64,000 nt of DNA. It comes from Cognatiyoonia sediminum (GTDB lineage Bacteria; Pseudomonadota; Alphaproteobacteria; Rhodobacterales; Rhodobacteraceae). Below the pieces are notes generated by a model. That model had not been told where the DNA came from. It saw nothing but the letters and a program-made list of their open reading frames with translations, and did not search any database. Positions 7,287 to 18,376 of the stretch are shown here, in pieces. The stretch is taken from contig NZ_FQXB01000008.1 in NCBI RefSeq assembly GCF_900129845.1, positions 1 through 64,000 of the forward strand, in the 5' to 3' direction. Made by a program: the position numbers and the translations under genes. How positions within the stretch are numbered: the stretch's first letter is position 1; every line of letters starts with the position of its first letter.

Positions 7287-8945
7287 GTGAATATCCTGTT
7301 TATCATGTATGACCAGTTGCGGTTTGATTACCTCAGCTGCGCAGGTCATCCGACGTTAGAGACCCCCAACTTTGATCGTGTGGCCGCGCGGGGCGTGCGG
7401 TTCACCAACGCCTATGTGCAGTCGCCGATTTGCGGTGCGAGCCGGATGAGTTTTTACACCGGCCGTTATGTCTCTTCGCACGGCGCTGCATGGAATGGCT
7501 TTCCGCTGCGGGTGGGTGAGATGACGATGGGCGATCATCTGCGCAAGACAGGCATGGAGTGTTGGTTGATCGGTAAGACCCATATGCGCGTAGATGCCGA
7601 GGGGATGGAACGGCTTGGGTTGACGCCCGACAGTGTGATCGGTGCGCGTCAGGCGGAATGTGGCTTTGACGTCTGGGTGCGCGATGATGGGCTTTGGGCG
7701 CAAGGGCCGGATGGGTTCTATGATTCCAATCGGTCGCCTTATAATGAGTTTTTGAAATCCAAGGGTTATGAGGCTGAAAACCCTTGGGCGACGAATGCGA
7801 ATGCGAGTGTGGATGAGGATGGTGACATCGCCTCTGGCTGGATGTTTGAGAATGCGGACAAGCCTGCGAACATTCGGGAAGAAGACAGTGAGACGCCTTG
7901 GCTGACCGATCAGGCGATTGAGTTTATTGATCAGGCGCGGGCTCCGTGGTGCGCGCATGTCAGCTATATCAAGCCGCATTGGCCCTATATCGTGCCGGCA
8001 CCGTATCACGACATGTTTGGCCCAGCCGATGTGCCAGCAGCAGTTCGGCATGATGTGGAACGCGAAGATGTGCATCCTGTTCTGGGCGTGTTTCAGGAGA
8101 ATAAGATCGCAGCGGCATTCCAGCGGGAAGATGTGCGCGACAAAGTGATCCCTGCTTACATGGGTCTGATCAGACAGTGCGATGATCAGTTGGGTCGCCT
8201 TTTGGATCATTTGGAAGCTTCGGGCCGGATGGAGGACACGATGATCGTGCTGACGTCGGATCACGGCGACTATTTGGGCGATCATTGGTTGGGGGAGAAG
8301 GACCTGTTTCACGAACCTTCGGTAAAGGTGCCCTTGATCATTTATGACCCAAGGCCAGAGGCGGAGGCGACACGTGGGTCGGTTTGCGATGCACTTGTGG
8401 AATCCATCGATCTGGCCGCGACTTTTGTAGATGCACGCGGCGCAGATGTACCGGATCATATCCTTGAAGGTCGATCGCTCTTGCCGTGGCTACATGGTGA
8501 AACGCCCGCATGGCGGGACTATGTGATTTCGGAATATGACTATTCGGCTAGTGGCCAGGCGGTGAAGCTGGGGTTGGAGCCGAAGGCGTGCCGTTTGTTC
8601 ATGATCTTCGATGGTCGTTACAAGATGATGCACGCCGAAGGTGGGTTCCGCCCGATGTTGTTTGATCTCGAAACTGACCCTGATGAGTTTCACGATCTGG
8701 CCAAAGGCGACAGTCACCAGCATGAGATTGACCGGCTCTATGGATTGCTGGCGCAATGGGGGTGGAGGGTCTCTCAACGCGTGACGCGGTCGGATGCGGA
8801 GATCAAGGCGTCGCGCGGGGGATCATTGTGCAAAGGGGTTTTGCCGTTTCTGGTGGATGGGTCTGAGGTGCCGGAAGAGCTGACATCGATATATCGTGGC
8901 CCGGCGGGGGTCGACTACACCAAGGGGAGAAGTGGTGATGATTGA
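7287..8945 (+). CDS. type I sulfatase (formylglycine-dependent)
   Basis: Sulfatase/alkaline phosphatase-superfamily hydrolase, 552 aa, starting at GTG 7287 behind CGGAGG. The N-terminal metal ligand D9 lies in FIMYDQLRFD. The maturation motif is C49-G-A-S-R, followed by MSFYTGR. The usual motif is C-x-P-x-R; alanine at position three is a tolerated variant. Later metal ligands appear in VLTSDHGDYLGDHWLGEKD. There is no signal peptide, so it is probably cytoplasmic, as in choline sulfatase. Substrate is not deducible: choline-O-sulfate would fit the neighbouring Rieske protein, while an aromatic sulfate would fit the downstream kynurenine genes. A formylglycine-generating enzyme was not seen in the window. 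Confidence 0.85.
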   Translation: MNILFIMYDQLRFDYLSCAGHPTLETPNFDRVAARGVRFTNAYVQSPICGASRMSFYTGRYVSSHGAAWNGFPLRVGEMTMGDHLRKTGMECWLIGKTHMRVDAEGMERLGLTPDSVIGARQAECGFDVWVRDDGLWAQGPDGFYDSNRSPYNEFLKSKGYEAENPWATNANASVDEDGDIASGWMFENADKPANIREEDSETPWLTDQAIEFIDQARAPWCAHVSYIKPHWPYIVPAPYHDMFGPADVPAAVRHDVEREDVHPVLGVFQENKIAAAFQREDVRDKVIPAYMGLIRQCDDQLGRLLDHLEASGRMEDTMIVLTSDHGDYLGDHWLGEKDLFHEPSVKVPLIIYDPRPEAEATRGSVCDALVESIDLAATFVDARGADVPDHILEGRSLLPWLHGETPAWRDYVISEYDYSASGQAVKLGLEPKACRLFMIFDGRYKMMHAEGGFRPMLFDLETDPDEFHDLAKGDSHQHEIDRLYGLLAQWGWRVSQRVTRSDAEIKASRGGSLCKGVLPFLVDGSEVPEELTSIYRGPAGVDYTKGRSGDD

Positions 8946-9735
8946 TTGGGATGACGCCTTCGACAATTCCGGTTACGTGCCTGAAGCCAGCGAGATAGGA
9001 GCCGCTTGGGTGGCGGCGGCGGAAGCGTTTCGGACCAAACAACCGTATGCTGTATTGGATCACCCTTATGGCTCTGGGGATCGAGAGCGCTTTGATCTGT
9101 TTCTGCCGGAGGGGTTGCCGAAAGGGGTGGTTGTGTTTGTCCATGGCGGCTACTGGCACATGCGGGCGAAGTCGGATTGGTCACATTTTTCGAAGGGGTT
9201 TTTGAACCATGGCTGGGCTGTGGCGATTGTGGGCTATACCTTGGCGCCCACCGTTCGGATTTCGCAGATAACCCAGTCGATTGCTGCGGCGGTCGCTGAG
9301 GTCGCCAAAACGGTTGAAGGGCCACTTCGGCTTGTAGGGCATTCTGCCGGCGGGCATCTCGTTAGCCGGATGATGTGTCAGGGTGTGCTGTCTGACGGCC
9401 TGATTGCTCGCGTTCAACGCGTCGTTTCGGTGAGCGGGGTTCATGATCTGCGGCCTCTGGTCGGGACGCGGATGAATGACACGCTTGGCCTAACAAAGGC
9501 GGAGGCTTTGGCCGAAAGTTCTGCGTTGTTAGAGCCTGCCGACGTGCCTGTCACCTTCTGGGTTGGAGCGGATGAACGTCCCGAATTTCTGCGTCAAAAC
9601 CGACTTATTGCTGAGGGGTGGGGTTTGAAAGGGGCGGATGTGTCGACGGTCTATCAACCCGCTGAGAACCACTTCACGGTCATCAACGGTTTGGTAGATG
9701 AAAATAGCAAGTTGGTATGCGAAGTCTTACGTTGA
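8938..9735 (+). CDS. kynB: alpha/beta hydrolase, kynurenine formamidase-like
   Basis: Alpha/beta hydrolase, 265 aa, predicted to release formate from N-formylkynurenine. The oxyanion motif is FVHGGYWHM, the nucleophile elbow is GHSAGGHLVSRM, and the late ENHFTVINGL supplies the catalytic histidine. HGGYW is typical of the hydrolase-type arylformamidases. ATG 8938 overlaps the sulfatase stop by eight bases and follows AAGGGGAGA. The strongest support for function is the kynureninase gene 51 bases downstream. A general carboxylesterase role cannot be excluded. The symbol denotes function; the fold differs from the metal-dependent KynB of other bacteria. Confidence 0.75.
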   Translation: MIDWDDAFDNSGYVPEASEIGAAWVAAAEAFRTKQPYAVLDHPYGSGDRERFDLFLPEGLPKGVVVFVHGGYWHMRAKSDWSHFSKGFLNHGWAVAIVGYTLAPTVRISQITQSIAAAVAEVAKTVEGPLRLVGHSAGGHLVSRMMCQGVLSDGLIARVQRVVSVSGVHDLRPLVGTRMNDTLGLTKAEALAESSALLEPADVPVTFWVGADERPEFLRQNRLIAEGWGLKGADVSTVYQPAENHFTVINGLVDENSKLVCEVLR

Positions 9736-9786
9736 CTTTGGCGTCAGATGTTGCACCCCTTGGCGCGCAATTCGAAAGGCGCTGAT

Positions 9787-10977
9787 ATGTCAAATCTCCC
9801 CCGTAAGCATTTGTTCGATCTTCCAGATGGGATGATCTACCTCGACGGAAATTCGCTTGGGCCTTTGCCCAAGGGTGTCTCTGAGGCGGTTCAGAAAACG
9901 GTTGAAGCCGAATGGGGCGGGCAGTTGATTGGGGGCTGGAACGCTTGCAAGTGGATGGAACAGCCAAGCCGCGTTGGCAATCAAGTGGGCCGGTTGATCG
10001 GTGCGCCTGCGGGCAGCGTGGTTATGGGTGACACGCTCTCGATCAAAGTGTTTCAGGCTTTGGCGGCAGGTTTGCAGATGCGGCCCGATCGGAAGGCGAT
10101 TTTGTCTGATACGGGCAACTTCCCGTCTGATCTCTACATGGCGCAAGGATTGGCGCGTTTTAAGGATCAAGGGATCGAACTGCGGATGGTGGAACCTGAA
10201 GACGTTGCTGGTGCGATTGGAGAGGACATCGCGGTCGTGATGCTGACGGAGGTGGATTACCGGACGGGTCGGCGGCATGACATGGCGGCGATCACCAAAG
10301 CGGCGCAGGAAGCAGGCGCGGTGATGGTGTGGGATCTGGCGCATAGCGCGGGGGCTTTGGATGTTGAGATCGAAGCGTCAGGCTGTGAGATGGCCGTAGG
10401 CTGCACGTATAAATATCTGAACGGTGGGCCTGGTGCGCCTGCTTTCATTTACGTGCGTCCTGATCTGGTCGAAACGGTGGAACCTGCCTTGGCGGGGTGG
10501 CTAGGGCATGATGCGCCGTTCGCGTTCGATCTGGATTATCGTCCAGGCGCGGGGATCGAACGGATGCGGGTTGGAACGCCGCCGGTTTTGCAACTCGCGG
10601 CGTTGGAAGAGGCGTTGAAGGTTTGGAACAGCGTGACGATGAAAGAGGTGCGGGCCGCGTCGGTTCATTTGTCAGACCTGTTTATCTCAGAGATTGAGGC
10701 GCGCTGCCCGATGATGTCTTTGGTTAGCCCGCGGGATTGTGCGGTGCGAGGTAGCCAAGTGAGCTTTGCGTTTGAGAATGGCTATGCTGCGATGCAGGCA
10801 GTGATTGCGCGGGGCGTGATCGGGGATTTCCGTGCGCCGAATGTGATGCGGTTCGGATTTACGCCGCTGTTTTTGGATGACGGTGACATCATACGCGCGG
10901 CCGAGATCATTGAGGATGTGATGGTCAACAAGCTGTGGAATACGCCGGAATATCATGCGCGAAAGGCTGTGACTTAA
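9787..10977 (+). CDS. kynU: kynureninase
   Basis: PLP-dependent fold-type I enzyme, 396 aa, that splits kynurenine into anthranilate and alanine. The Schiff-base lysine is K209 in GCTYKYLNGGPGAPAF, and the N-terminal substrate motif YLDGNSLGPLPK is characteristic. ATG 9787 is used because GAAAGG precedes it and MSNLPRKHLFDLPDGMIYLDGNSLG is a natural beginning. It is the last gene of the operon, followed by an 11-bp repeat array and a bidirectional terminator. Tryptophan 2,3-dioxygenase, which should supply its substrate, is not in the window. Confidence 0.9.
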   Translation: MSNLPRKHLFDLPDGMIYLDGNSLGPLPKGVSEAVQKTVEAEWGGQLIGGWNACKWMEQPSRVGNQVGRLIGAPAGSVVMGDTLSIKVFQALAAGLQMRPDRKAILSDTGNFPSDLYMAQGLARFKDQGIELRMVEPEDVAGAIGEDIAVVMLTEVDYRTGRRHDMAAITKAAQEAGAVMVWDLAHSAGALDVEIEASGCEMAVGCTYKYLNGGPGAPAFIYVRPDLVETVEPALAGWLGHDAPFAFDLDYRPGAGIERMRVGTPPVLQLAALEEALKVWNSVTMKEVRAASVHLSDLFISEIEARCPMMSLVSPRDCAVRGSQVSFAFENGYAAMQAVIARGVIGDFRAPNVMRFGFTPLFLDDGDIIRAAEIIEDVMVNKLWNTPEYHARKAVT

Positions 10978-11014
10978 ACGAGGCCTGATTCCGCTCAAAA
11001 CCCATATTTTTCTT

Positions 11015-11058
11015 GTACACCGTGCGTACACACAGCGTACACAGGCCGTACATACACA
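11015..11058. repeat. four degenerate 11-bp tandem repeats
   Basis: Four consecutive 11-base units begin with GTACA: GTACACCGTGC, GTACACACAGC, GTACACAGGCC, GTACATACACA. They lie between the kynU stop and the terminator hairpin. A period of 11 puts each unit on nearly the same face of the helix, which could suit cooperative protein binding, but a decaying tandem duplication explains it equally well. Confidence 0.7.
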
Positions 11059-11066
11059 TGACATAC

Positions 11067-11093
11067 AAAAGCCCGCCGGATTGGCGGGCTTTT
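11067..11093. terminator. bidirectional intrinsic terminator between kynU and katG
   Basis: AAAAGCCCGCC and GGCGGGCTTTT form a perfect 11-bp stem around the five-base loop GGATT. T runs lie on the 3' side in both directions (TTTTgagTTTT on the plus strand, TTTTGTATGT on the minus). It serves both converging transcripts. Confidence 0.9.
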
Positions 11094-11113
11094 GAGTTTT
11101 CGTTAAGCGTCGA

Positions 11114-13422
<2,309 letters not shown>

Positions 13423-14340
13423 ATGGCAAATATATCCTTGAAACAGTTGAGGTATTTTGAGGCCTTGGCGGAGCACGCGCATTTTGGCCGTGCGGCGGAC
13501 GCCTGCGCGATTTCGCAGCCTGCGCTTTCGATGCAGATCAAAGAGCTGGAGGAGTCGCTGGGGACCGATTTGGTCGAACGCGGGGCAAAGCAGGTTCGAT
13601 TGACTCGATTTGGGGCAGAGATCGCGCCGAATGTGCGGGAGATTTTGAAATCAGTTGAAGAGTTGCAAAACCTAGCAAGGGCAGAGCAAGAGGCCGTGGC
13701 GGGGCAGTTCCGGATCGGGATTATTCCGACGATTGCGCCTTATCTTCTGCCTTCGATCGTGGGGCAATTGTTGGCTGCCTATCCCGATTTGGATATGCAC
13801 TTGCGGGAGACGCAGACGGCGACGCTTTTGTCAGATGTTGAGGATGGAAGCTTGGACGCGGCGATTTTGGCTTTGCCTGTGTCAGAACCGCATTTGGTCG
13901 AAGCGCCGTTGTTTGAAGAAGCCTTCGTTTTGGTCCGCACGCCGGAGGATGCGGCGTTGCCCGTGCCAAGTGCGGAGGTCTTGGGTAAAATGCGACTGTT
14001 GCTTTTGGAAGAGGGGCATTGCTTTCGCGATCAGGCTTTGACGTTCTGCGGACTTCGCACGGGGTTGCCGCGGGACAGTCTAGAGGGGAGTTCGCTGTCG
14101 ACCTTGGTGCAGATGGTGGCCTTGGGCCTTGGCGTGACGCTGATCCCAGAGTTGGCCGTTCCAATTGAAACCCGGTCGGCGGATGTGTCGATCGCGCGGT
14201 TCGAGGACCGCGTGCCGATGCGGCAGGTCGGAATGGTCTGGCGCAAGGGGCATCCGCTCTCGGCGCAATTTCAGGAGATTGGCGAGGTTGTGCAGCGTGT
14301 CGGCCTAGACGCATTGGCGCAGATGCGGTCAACGGCCTAG
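13423..14340 (+). CDS. oxyR: LysR-family peroxide sensor OxyR
   Basis: 305-aa LysR-type regulator with an N-terminal winged helix-turn-helix (LKQLRYFEALAEHAHFGRAADACAISQPALS) and a periplasmic-binding-like sensor domain. The two redox cysteines of OxyR are present as C200 and C209 in EEGHCFRDQALTFCGL, aligning with C199 and C208 of the E. coli protein. Peroxide forms a disulfide between them and switches the protein to an activator. The ribosome binding site is weak, which is common for a regulator. Its stop is one base from the convergent caiD stop. Confidence 0.95.
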   Translation: MANISLKQLRYFEALAEHAHFGRAADACAISQPALSMQIKELEESLGTDLVERGAKQVRLTRFGAEIAPNVREILKSVEELQNLARAEQEAVAGQFRIGIIPTIAPYLLPSIVGQLLAAYPDLDMHLRETQTATLLSDVEDGSLDAAILALPVSEPHLVEAPLFEEAFVLVRTPEDAALPVPSAEVLGKMRLLLLEEGHCFRDQALTFCGLRTGLPRDSLEGSSLSTLVQMVALGLGVTLIPELAVPIETRSADVSIARFEDRVPMRQVGMVWRKGHPLSAQFQEIGEVVQRVGLDALAQMRSTA

Positions 14341-14341
14341 G

Positions 14342-15121
14342 CTATTTGCCTTTCCAAACCGGATCGCGTTTTTCCGCAAAAGCGCGAGCACCTTCGAGTT
14401 GGTCTTCGCTGTCATAGAGGATGTCAACGCTGCGTAATTGGCGTTGTGTGATCCGGTTCATGGCGTCCTGGAACTTTGCGTCTTCTGCATCTCGGACGAT
14501 TTCCTTGATCGCGGCGTAGACGAGGGGCGGGCCAGAGGCGAGAAGCCGCGCTTGCTCCCACGCGCGGTCCATCAAGTCAGCGGCGGGGATGATTTCATTG
14601 ACCAGGCCCCAGCGATGCGCTTCCTCCGCATCAAACCAGCGGCCTGTCAGAAGGAGTTCCATTGCGATGTGATAGGGGATGCGCTTGGGGAGTTTGACGC
14701 TGGCGGCGTCGGCCACGGTACCAGAGCGGATTTCTGGCAGGGCGAAGGTCGCATGATCGGCGGCGATGATGATATCGGCAGAGAGGGCAAGTTCTAATCC
14801 TCCGCCGCACGCGATGCCGTTGACGGCGGCGATGACGGGTTTGTTCATCTCGCGCATCTCCTGCAAGCCGCCGAAACCGCCTACACCGTAGTCGCCATCC
14901 ACCGCGTCGCCATCGGCAGCGGCCTTGAGATCCCAGCCGGGGCAGAAGAATTTCTCGCCGCCGCCGGTGATGACCGCCACGCGGAGGTCGGGGTCGTCGC
15001 GGAAATCGCGGAACACCTCGCCCATCTCACGGCTGGTTTTGAGGTCGATGGCGTTGGCCTTGGGCCGGTCGAGCGTGACCTCAAGGATCGCGCCGTCGCG
15101 CTGTGTTTTGATCACGGACAT
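14342..15121 (-). CDS. caiD: carnitinyl-CoA dehydratase-like enoyl-CoA hydratase
   Basis: Crotonase-family protein, 259 aa. It is strikingly like E. coli CaiD as I remember it: LEVTLDRPKANAIDLKTS near the start, KFFCPGWDLKAAADGD, GLELALSADIIIAADHATFALPE, and a C-terminus ending FAEKRDPVWKGK. CaiD interconverts crotonobetainyl-CoA and carnitinyl-CoA. The oxyanion-hole segments are intact. It is the last gene of a leftward three-gene operon with an acyl-CoA synthetase and an acyl-CoA dehydrogenase. A related hydratase for another betaine-CoA remains possible. Confidence 0.82.
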   Translation of the reverse strand: MSVIKTQRDGAILEVTLDRPKANAIDLKTSREMGEVFRDFRDDPDLRVAVITGGGEKFFCPGWDLKAAADGDAVDGDYGVGGFGGLQEMREMNKPVIAAVNGIACGGGLELALSADIIIAADHATFALPEIRSGTVADAASVKLPKRIPYHIAMELLLTGRWFDAEEAHRWGLVNEIIPAADLMDRAWEQARLLASGPPLVYAAIKEIVRDAEDAKFQDAMNRITQRQLRSVDILYDSEDQLEGARAFAEKRDPVWKGK

Positions 15122-15124
15122 GGG

Positions 15125-17137
15125 TTAGCTCCTTCGGATCAGGGCGTCTGCGGCGATTGCACCGGTGGGAGTGCAGATCAGCGGGTTAATCTCAACTTCG
15201 CCGATGTGGTCGGCGTGGGCAAGGACGTAGGACTGCACGGATAGAATGGCGTCAGTGATGGCTGGTAGGTTTGCGGCGGGTTTATCGCGGAAGCCGTGCA
15301 GAAGGGGTGCGATTCTGAGGGTGTCGATGGCTTCGGTTATGTCTTCGGCGGTTGTTGGCAGCAAAAGCGAGGTGGTGTCGCGCAAAAGCTCGGTCATCAC
15401 GCCGCCTGCGCCGATGGTCAGGACGAACCCATGAGCCGGATCGCGGACAACGCCGATCAAGAGTTCGGCGATGGCGTCGGTGATCATTTCTTCGATTAGG
15501 ACAGTTTCGGTGCCGATGGCGGCAATGGCCTGGGTAAGTCCCTCAGGCATGACACCAAGTTTTACCGCACCGCTGTCGGATTTATGGGCGAGACCTGTGC
15601 CTTTGACCGCGAAGGGTGGGGTCATGTTTTTGATGGCCGCCGTGGTGTCGTCGCCCTTAGTGATTAAGCAGCTGGCGGGGGTACTGATACCAAACGCGGC
15701 AAGAGCTGCTTTGGAAGCGGCTTCGGTCAGCGTTGTGTCTGCTGTGGTGAGGGAAGGGATCGTGACGGGGTCGGTCGTTGGCGCGCAATAGTTTGCGGCT
15801 GCTTCAATGGCAGAGAGCGCTTCATGAAGACCCATGAAGGGGACGACGCCGCCTGCCATCAGGTCATTTGCTGTGTCGAGGGGCATGAGTTCTGGCAGGG
15901 TAGAGACTACAGCGAAGCCTTTTCCGGTCTGACGCCGCACGTCTAGCGCGGCGCCGGTGGCTTCGATCCAATCGGTGGGGTCGGTCGTCGGGTAGTCGAT
16001 GATCGAAAATGTCATCGAAATCCCATCTCCGGTCATCCCCGACCACGCCTTTGCCATCGCCGCGCGGTCGCGCCAGATGTAGGTGTGGTAGTCCAGTGGA
16101 TTGCTGAGGGCGACCATCGGGCCAAGCGCATCGCGGAGTGTGGCATGTTGCGGGTCGGTCAGGGGTGGGAAGGTCAGATTGTGGTTTAGCGCCATATCGG
16201 CGATTAGGCTGGCTTCGCCGCCGGAACAACTGATCGACGCGATGTTGTTGTTTTCCAGCGGTTCGTGGCAGTGGAGCATTTTCAGCGTTTCGAGGAAGGA
16301 CGGAAGATCGCGAAGGCGTGGGATGCCGAGTCGGTCAAGAAAGGCCTGCGCGCCCGCGTCGCTTCCGGCAACGGATGCGGTGTGAGAGATGGTGGTCGCT
16401 TGTGCCTGATCGGATGCACCCACTTTCAGCGCAACGATGGGTACGCCTTGGGCATAGGCCTTTTGCGCGAGCGCTTCCCAATCGCGTAAGTCGTGGAAGC
16501 CTTCGATGTGCACACCGATGGCGGTCACGCGGGGATCATCGAGCAGAGCACTAGCGATCTGGGCCTGACTTGTCTGCGCCATGTTCCCGCAGGCGATCAT
16601 ATAGGCGATGGGCAGGGCGCGTTGCTGCATCGTGAGATTGATCGAGATGTTGGAGCTCTGCGTCAGGATCGCGACGCCCGTGTCGACCGGCGTGCAACCG
16701 TGTTGATCTGGCCAGATCAGAGCAGTGTCGAGCGCGTTGATGAAGCCGTAGCAGTTCGGGCCAAGGATCGGCATATCACCGGCTGCATCGATCAACTGTT
16801 GTTGTAGGTCGGTGCCGCTGTCATCTTCGGCGGCTGCTTCTGAAAACCCACTGGCAAAGCAAGTCGCACCGCCTGCACCCATCGCAGACAGTTGGCGGAT
16901 CGCGTCGATTGTGGCGCGGCGGTTGATGCCGACGAAAGTGGCGTCGGGAGGGTTGGGCAGGTGGTCGAGACTGGTAAAGGCCTCGTGACCCGCGATCTTT
17001 GACCGTTTCGGATGCATCGGCCAGATGTTGCCTTTGAACCCGAAGCGGTCGAGCTGAATAATCACTTGTTCGCACCATGCTCCACCGCCAATGACGGCGA
17101 TGGATTGGGGGTTCAAAAGGCGGCTAAGCTCGCGCAT
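15125..17137 (-). CDS. NDP-forming acyl-CoA synthetase (CoA-binding plus ATP-grasp)
   Basis: 670-aa fused enzyme of the ADP-forming acetyl-CoA synthetase family. In order it shows an N-terminal CoA-binding Rossmann domain (SIAVIGGGAWCEQVI), a succinyl-CoA ligase-like domain with the phospho-histidine motif TISHTASVAGSDA, and a C-terminal ATP-grasp domain (FAVKGTGLAHKSDSGAVKLGV). It would make an acyl-CoA thioester. Between caiD and an acyl-CoA dehydrogenase it is a good candidate for carnitine:CoA or crotonobetaine:CoA ligase, replacing CaiC. That substrate is inferred from context only. Its ATG abuts the upstream stop directly. Confidence 0.85.
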   Translation of the reverse strand: MRELSRLLNPQSIAVIGGGAWCEQVIIQLDRFGFKGNIWPMHPKRSKIAGHEAFTSLDHLPNPPDATFVGINRRATIDAIRQLSAMGAGGATCFASGFSEAAAEDDSGTDLQQQLIDAAGDMPILGPNCYGFINALDTALIWPDQHGCTPVDTGVAILTQSSNISINLTMQQRALPIAYMIACGNMAQTSQAQIASALLDDPRVTAIGVHIEGFHDLRDWEALAQKAYAQGVPIVALKVGASDQAQATTISHTASVAGSDAGAQAFLDRLGIPRLRDLPSFLETLKMLHCHEPLENNNIASISCSGGEASLIADMALNHNLTFPPLTDPQHATLRDALGPMVALSNPLDYHTYIWRDRAAMAKAWSGMTGDGISMTFSIIDYPTTDPTDWIEATGAALDVRRQTGKGFAVVSTLPELMPLDTANDLMAGGVVPFMGLHEALSAIEAAANYCAPTTDPVTIPSLTTADTTLTEAASKAALAAFGISTPASCLITKGDDTTAAIKNMTPPFAVKGTGLAHKSDSGAVKLGVMPEGLTQAIAAIGTETVLIEEMITDAIAELLIGVVRDPAHGFVLTIGAGGVMTELLRDTTSLLLPTTAEDITEAIDTLRIAPLLHGFRDKPAANLPAITDAILSVQSYVLAHADHIGEVEINPLICTPTGAIAADALIRRS

Positions 17138-18298
17138 TTAGGCTCCGAGAGGACGCAGCAAATCGCGAGATATGATATGGCGCTGGATCTCTGATGTGCC
17201 GTCCCAGATGCGTTCCACCCGTGCATCCCGCCAGAAACGTTCGATGGGGAAATCGTCCATCAGCCCCATGCCGCCGAAAATTTGCAGGGTCGTATCCGTG
17301 ACTTTAGCGAGCATCTCAGACGCGTAGACTTTGGCGGAGGCGATTTCGCGGTTGGCGGGCAGGCCTTCGTCCAACCGCCAAGCTGAGGCGAAGGTGAGCC
17401 AGTCGGCTGCGTCTATTTCAGTGATCATGTCGGCGATTTGGAAGCTGACGCCTTGGAACTTGCCAATGGCTTGGCCGAATTGCTTGCGCTCTGCGGCGTA
17501 GTTCAACGCGTAGTCAAAACACCGCCGCGCGCGTCCGACGCAAAAAGCGGCGACGGTGATGCGCGTCGCATAGAGCCATTCATTCATCACAGCGAAACCG
17601 CCATCGACCTCGCCCAGCACTTGTGCGTCCGGCAAACGACAGTTGTCAAAATAGAGGATGCAGTTTTTGTAGCCCTTGTGGCTGACCGAATTGTAGCCAT
17701 CGCGCACCTCGAACCCTGGCGTGCCGCGATCGACAAGAAAGGTCGTGATCCGTTTCTTTGGCCCGCGCGGTGTGTCATCGACGCCGGTTGCGATGAACAC
17801 GATGAAGAAATCCGCGTGTTCCGCGCCTGAGATAAAATGTTTGGAGCCATTGATGACCCAATCGCCGCCATCGCGCACCGCTTGACATTTCATCCCCCGC
17901 ACGTCCGATCCGGCGTCGGGTTCGGTCATCGCAAGTGCATCCATTCGTTCACCGCGGACAGCGGGCAAAAGGTATTTCTCCTTTTGTTCGCCTTCGCAGG
18001 CCATCAGGATGTTTTGTGGTCGACCGAAGAAATGCGTCAGCGCCATGGATCCGCGGCCGAGTTCGCGTTCCACAAGTGTAAAATCCACGTGGCTGAGGCC
18101 CGCGCCGCCGACTTCTTCAGGGAAATTGCAGGCGTAGAACCCAAGCTCCTGGCATTTGCGTTTGATCTCATCGCCGAGTTCTTTGGGAACATGGCCTGTG
18201 CGTTCGACTTCTGCTTCATGCGGATAAATCTCATTCTCGACGAAGCTGCGGACGGTGGAGACGATCATGTCTTGTTCAGATGTCAGACCAAAGTGCAT
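17138..18298 (-). CDS. acyl-CoA dehydrogenase (crotonobetainyl-CoA type candidate)
   Basis: FAD-dependent acyl-CoA dehydrogenase, 386 aa. The start at 18298 (MHFGLTSEQDM) is preceded by AGGAG; the longer open frame upstream reads into the promoter. Family motifs are ALAMTEPDAGSDVRGMK, the FAD-binding RKQFGQAIGKFQ, IFGGMGLMDDFPIERFWRD, and the catalytic glutamate in WDGTSEIQRHI. As the first gene of the caiD operon it probably oxidises or reduces a betaine acyl-CoA such as gamma-butyrobetainyl-CoA/crotonobetainyl-CoA. It is more like ordinary short-chain dehydrogenases than E. coli CaiA in detail, so I leave the symbol blank. Confidence 0.85.
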   Translation of the reverse strand: MHFGLTSEQDMIVSTVRSFVENEIYPHEAEVERTGHVPKELGDEIKRKCQELGFYACNFPEEVGGAGLSHVDFTLVERELGRGSMALTHFFGRPQNILMACEGEQKEKYLLPAVRGERMDALAMTEPDAGSDVRGMKCQAVRDGGDWVINGSKHFISGAEHADFFIVFIATGVDDTPRGPKKRITTFLVDRGTPGFEVRDGYNSVSHKGYKNCILYFDNCRLPDAQVLGEVDGGFAVMNEWLYATRITVAAFCVGRARRCFDYALNYAAERKQFGQAIGKFQGVSFQIADMITEIDAADWLTFASAWRLDEGLPANREIASAKVYASEMLAKVTDTTLQIFGGMGLMDDFPIERFWRDARVERIWDGTSEIQRHIISRDLLRPLGA

Positions 18299-18376
18299 TG
18301 CGGTGCTCCTGTTGCGGGCGTTGAGGCAGGGGACGGCAGATTGAAAAGTTTTGTCGTGCAGATATAGTCGAAAATA

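Noticed and set aside
7356-8459. 367-codon open frame antisense to the sulfatase
   Set aside because: It mirrors the sulfatase codons, has no family motifs, and the sulfatase has catalytic residues and a good ribosome binding site.
11015-11058. CRISPR-like array
   Set aside because: The 11-bp units are contiguous with no spacers and are far too short.
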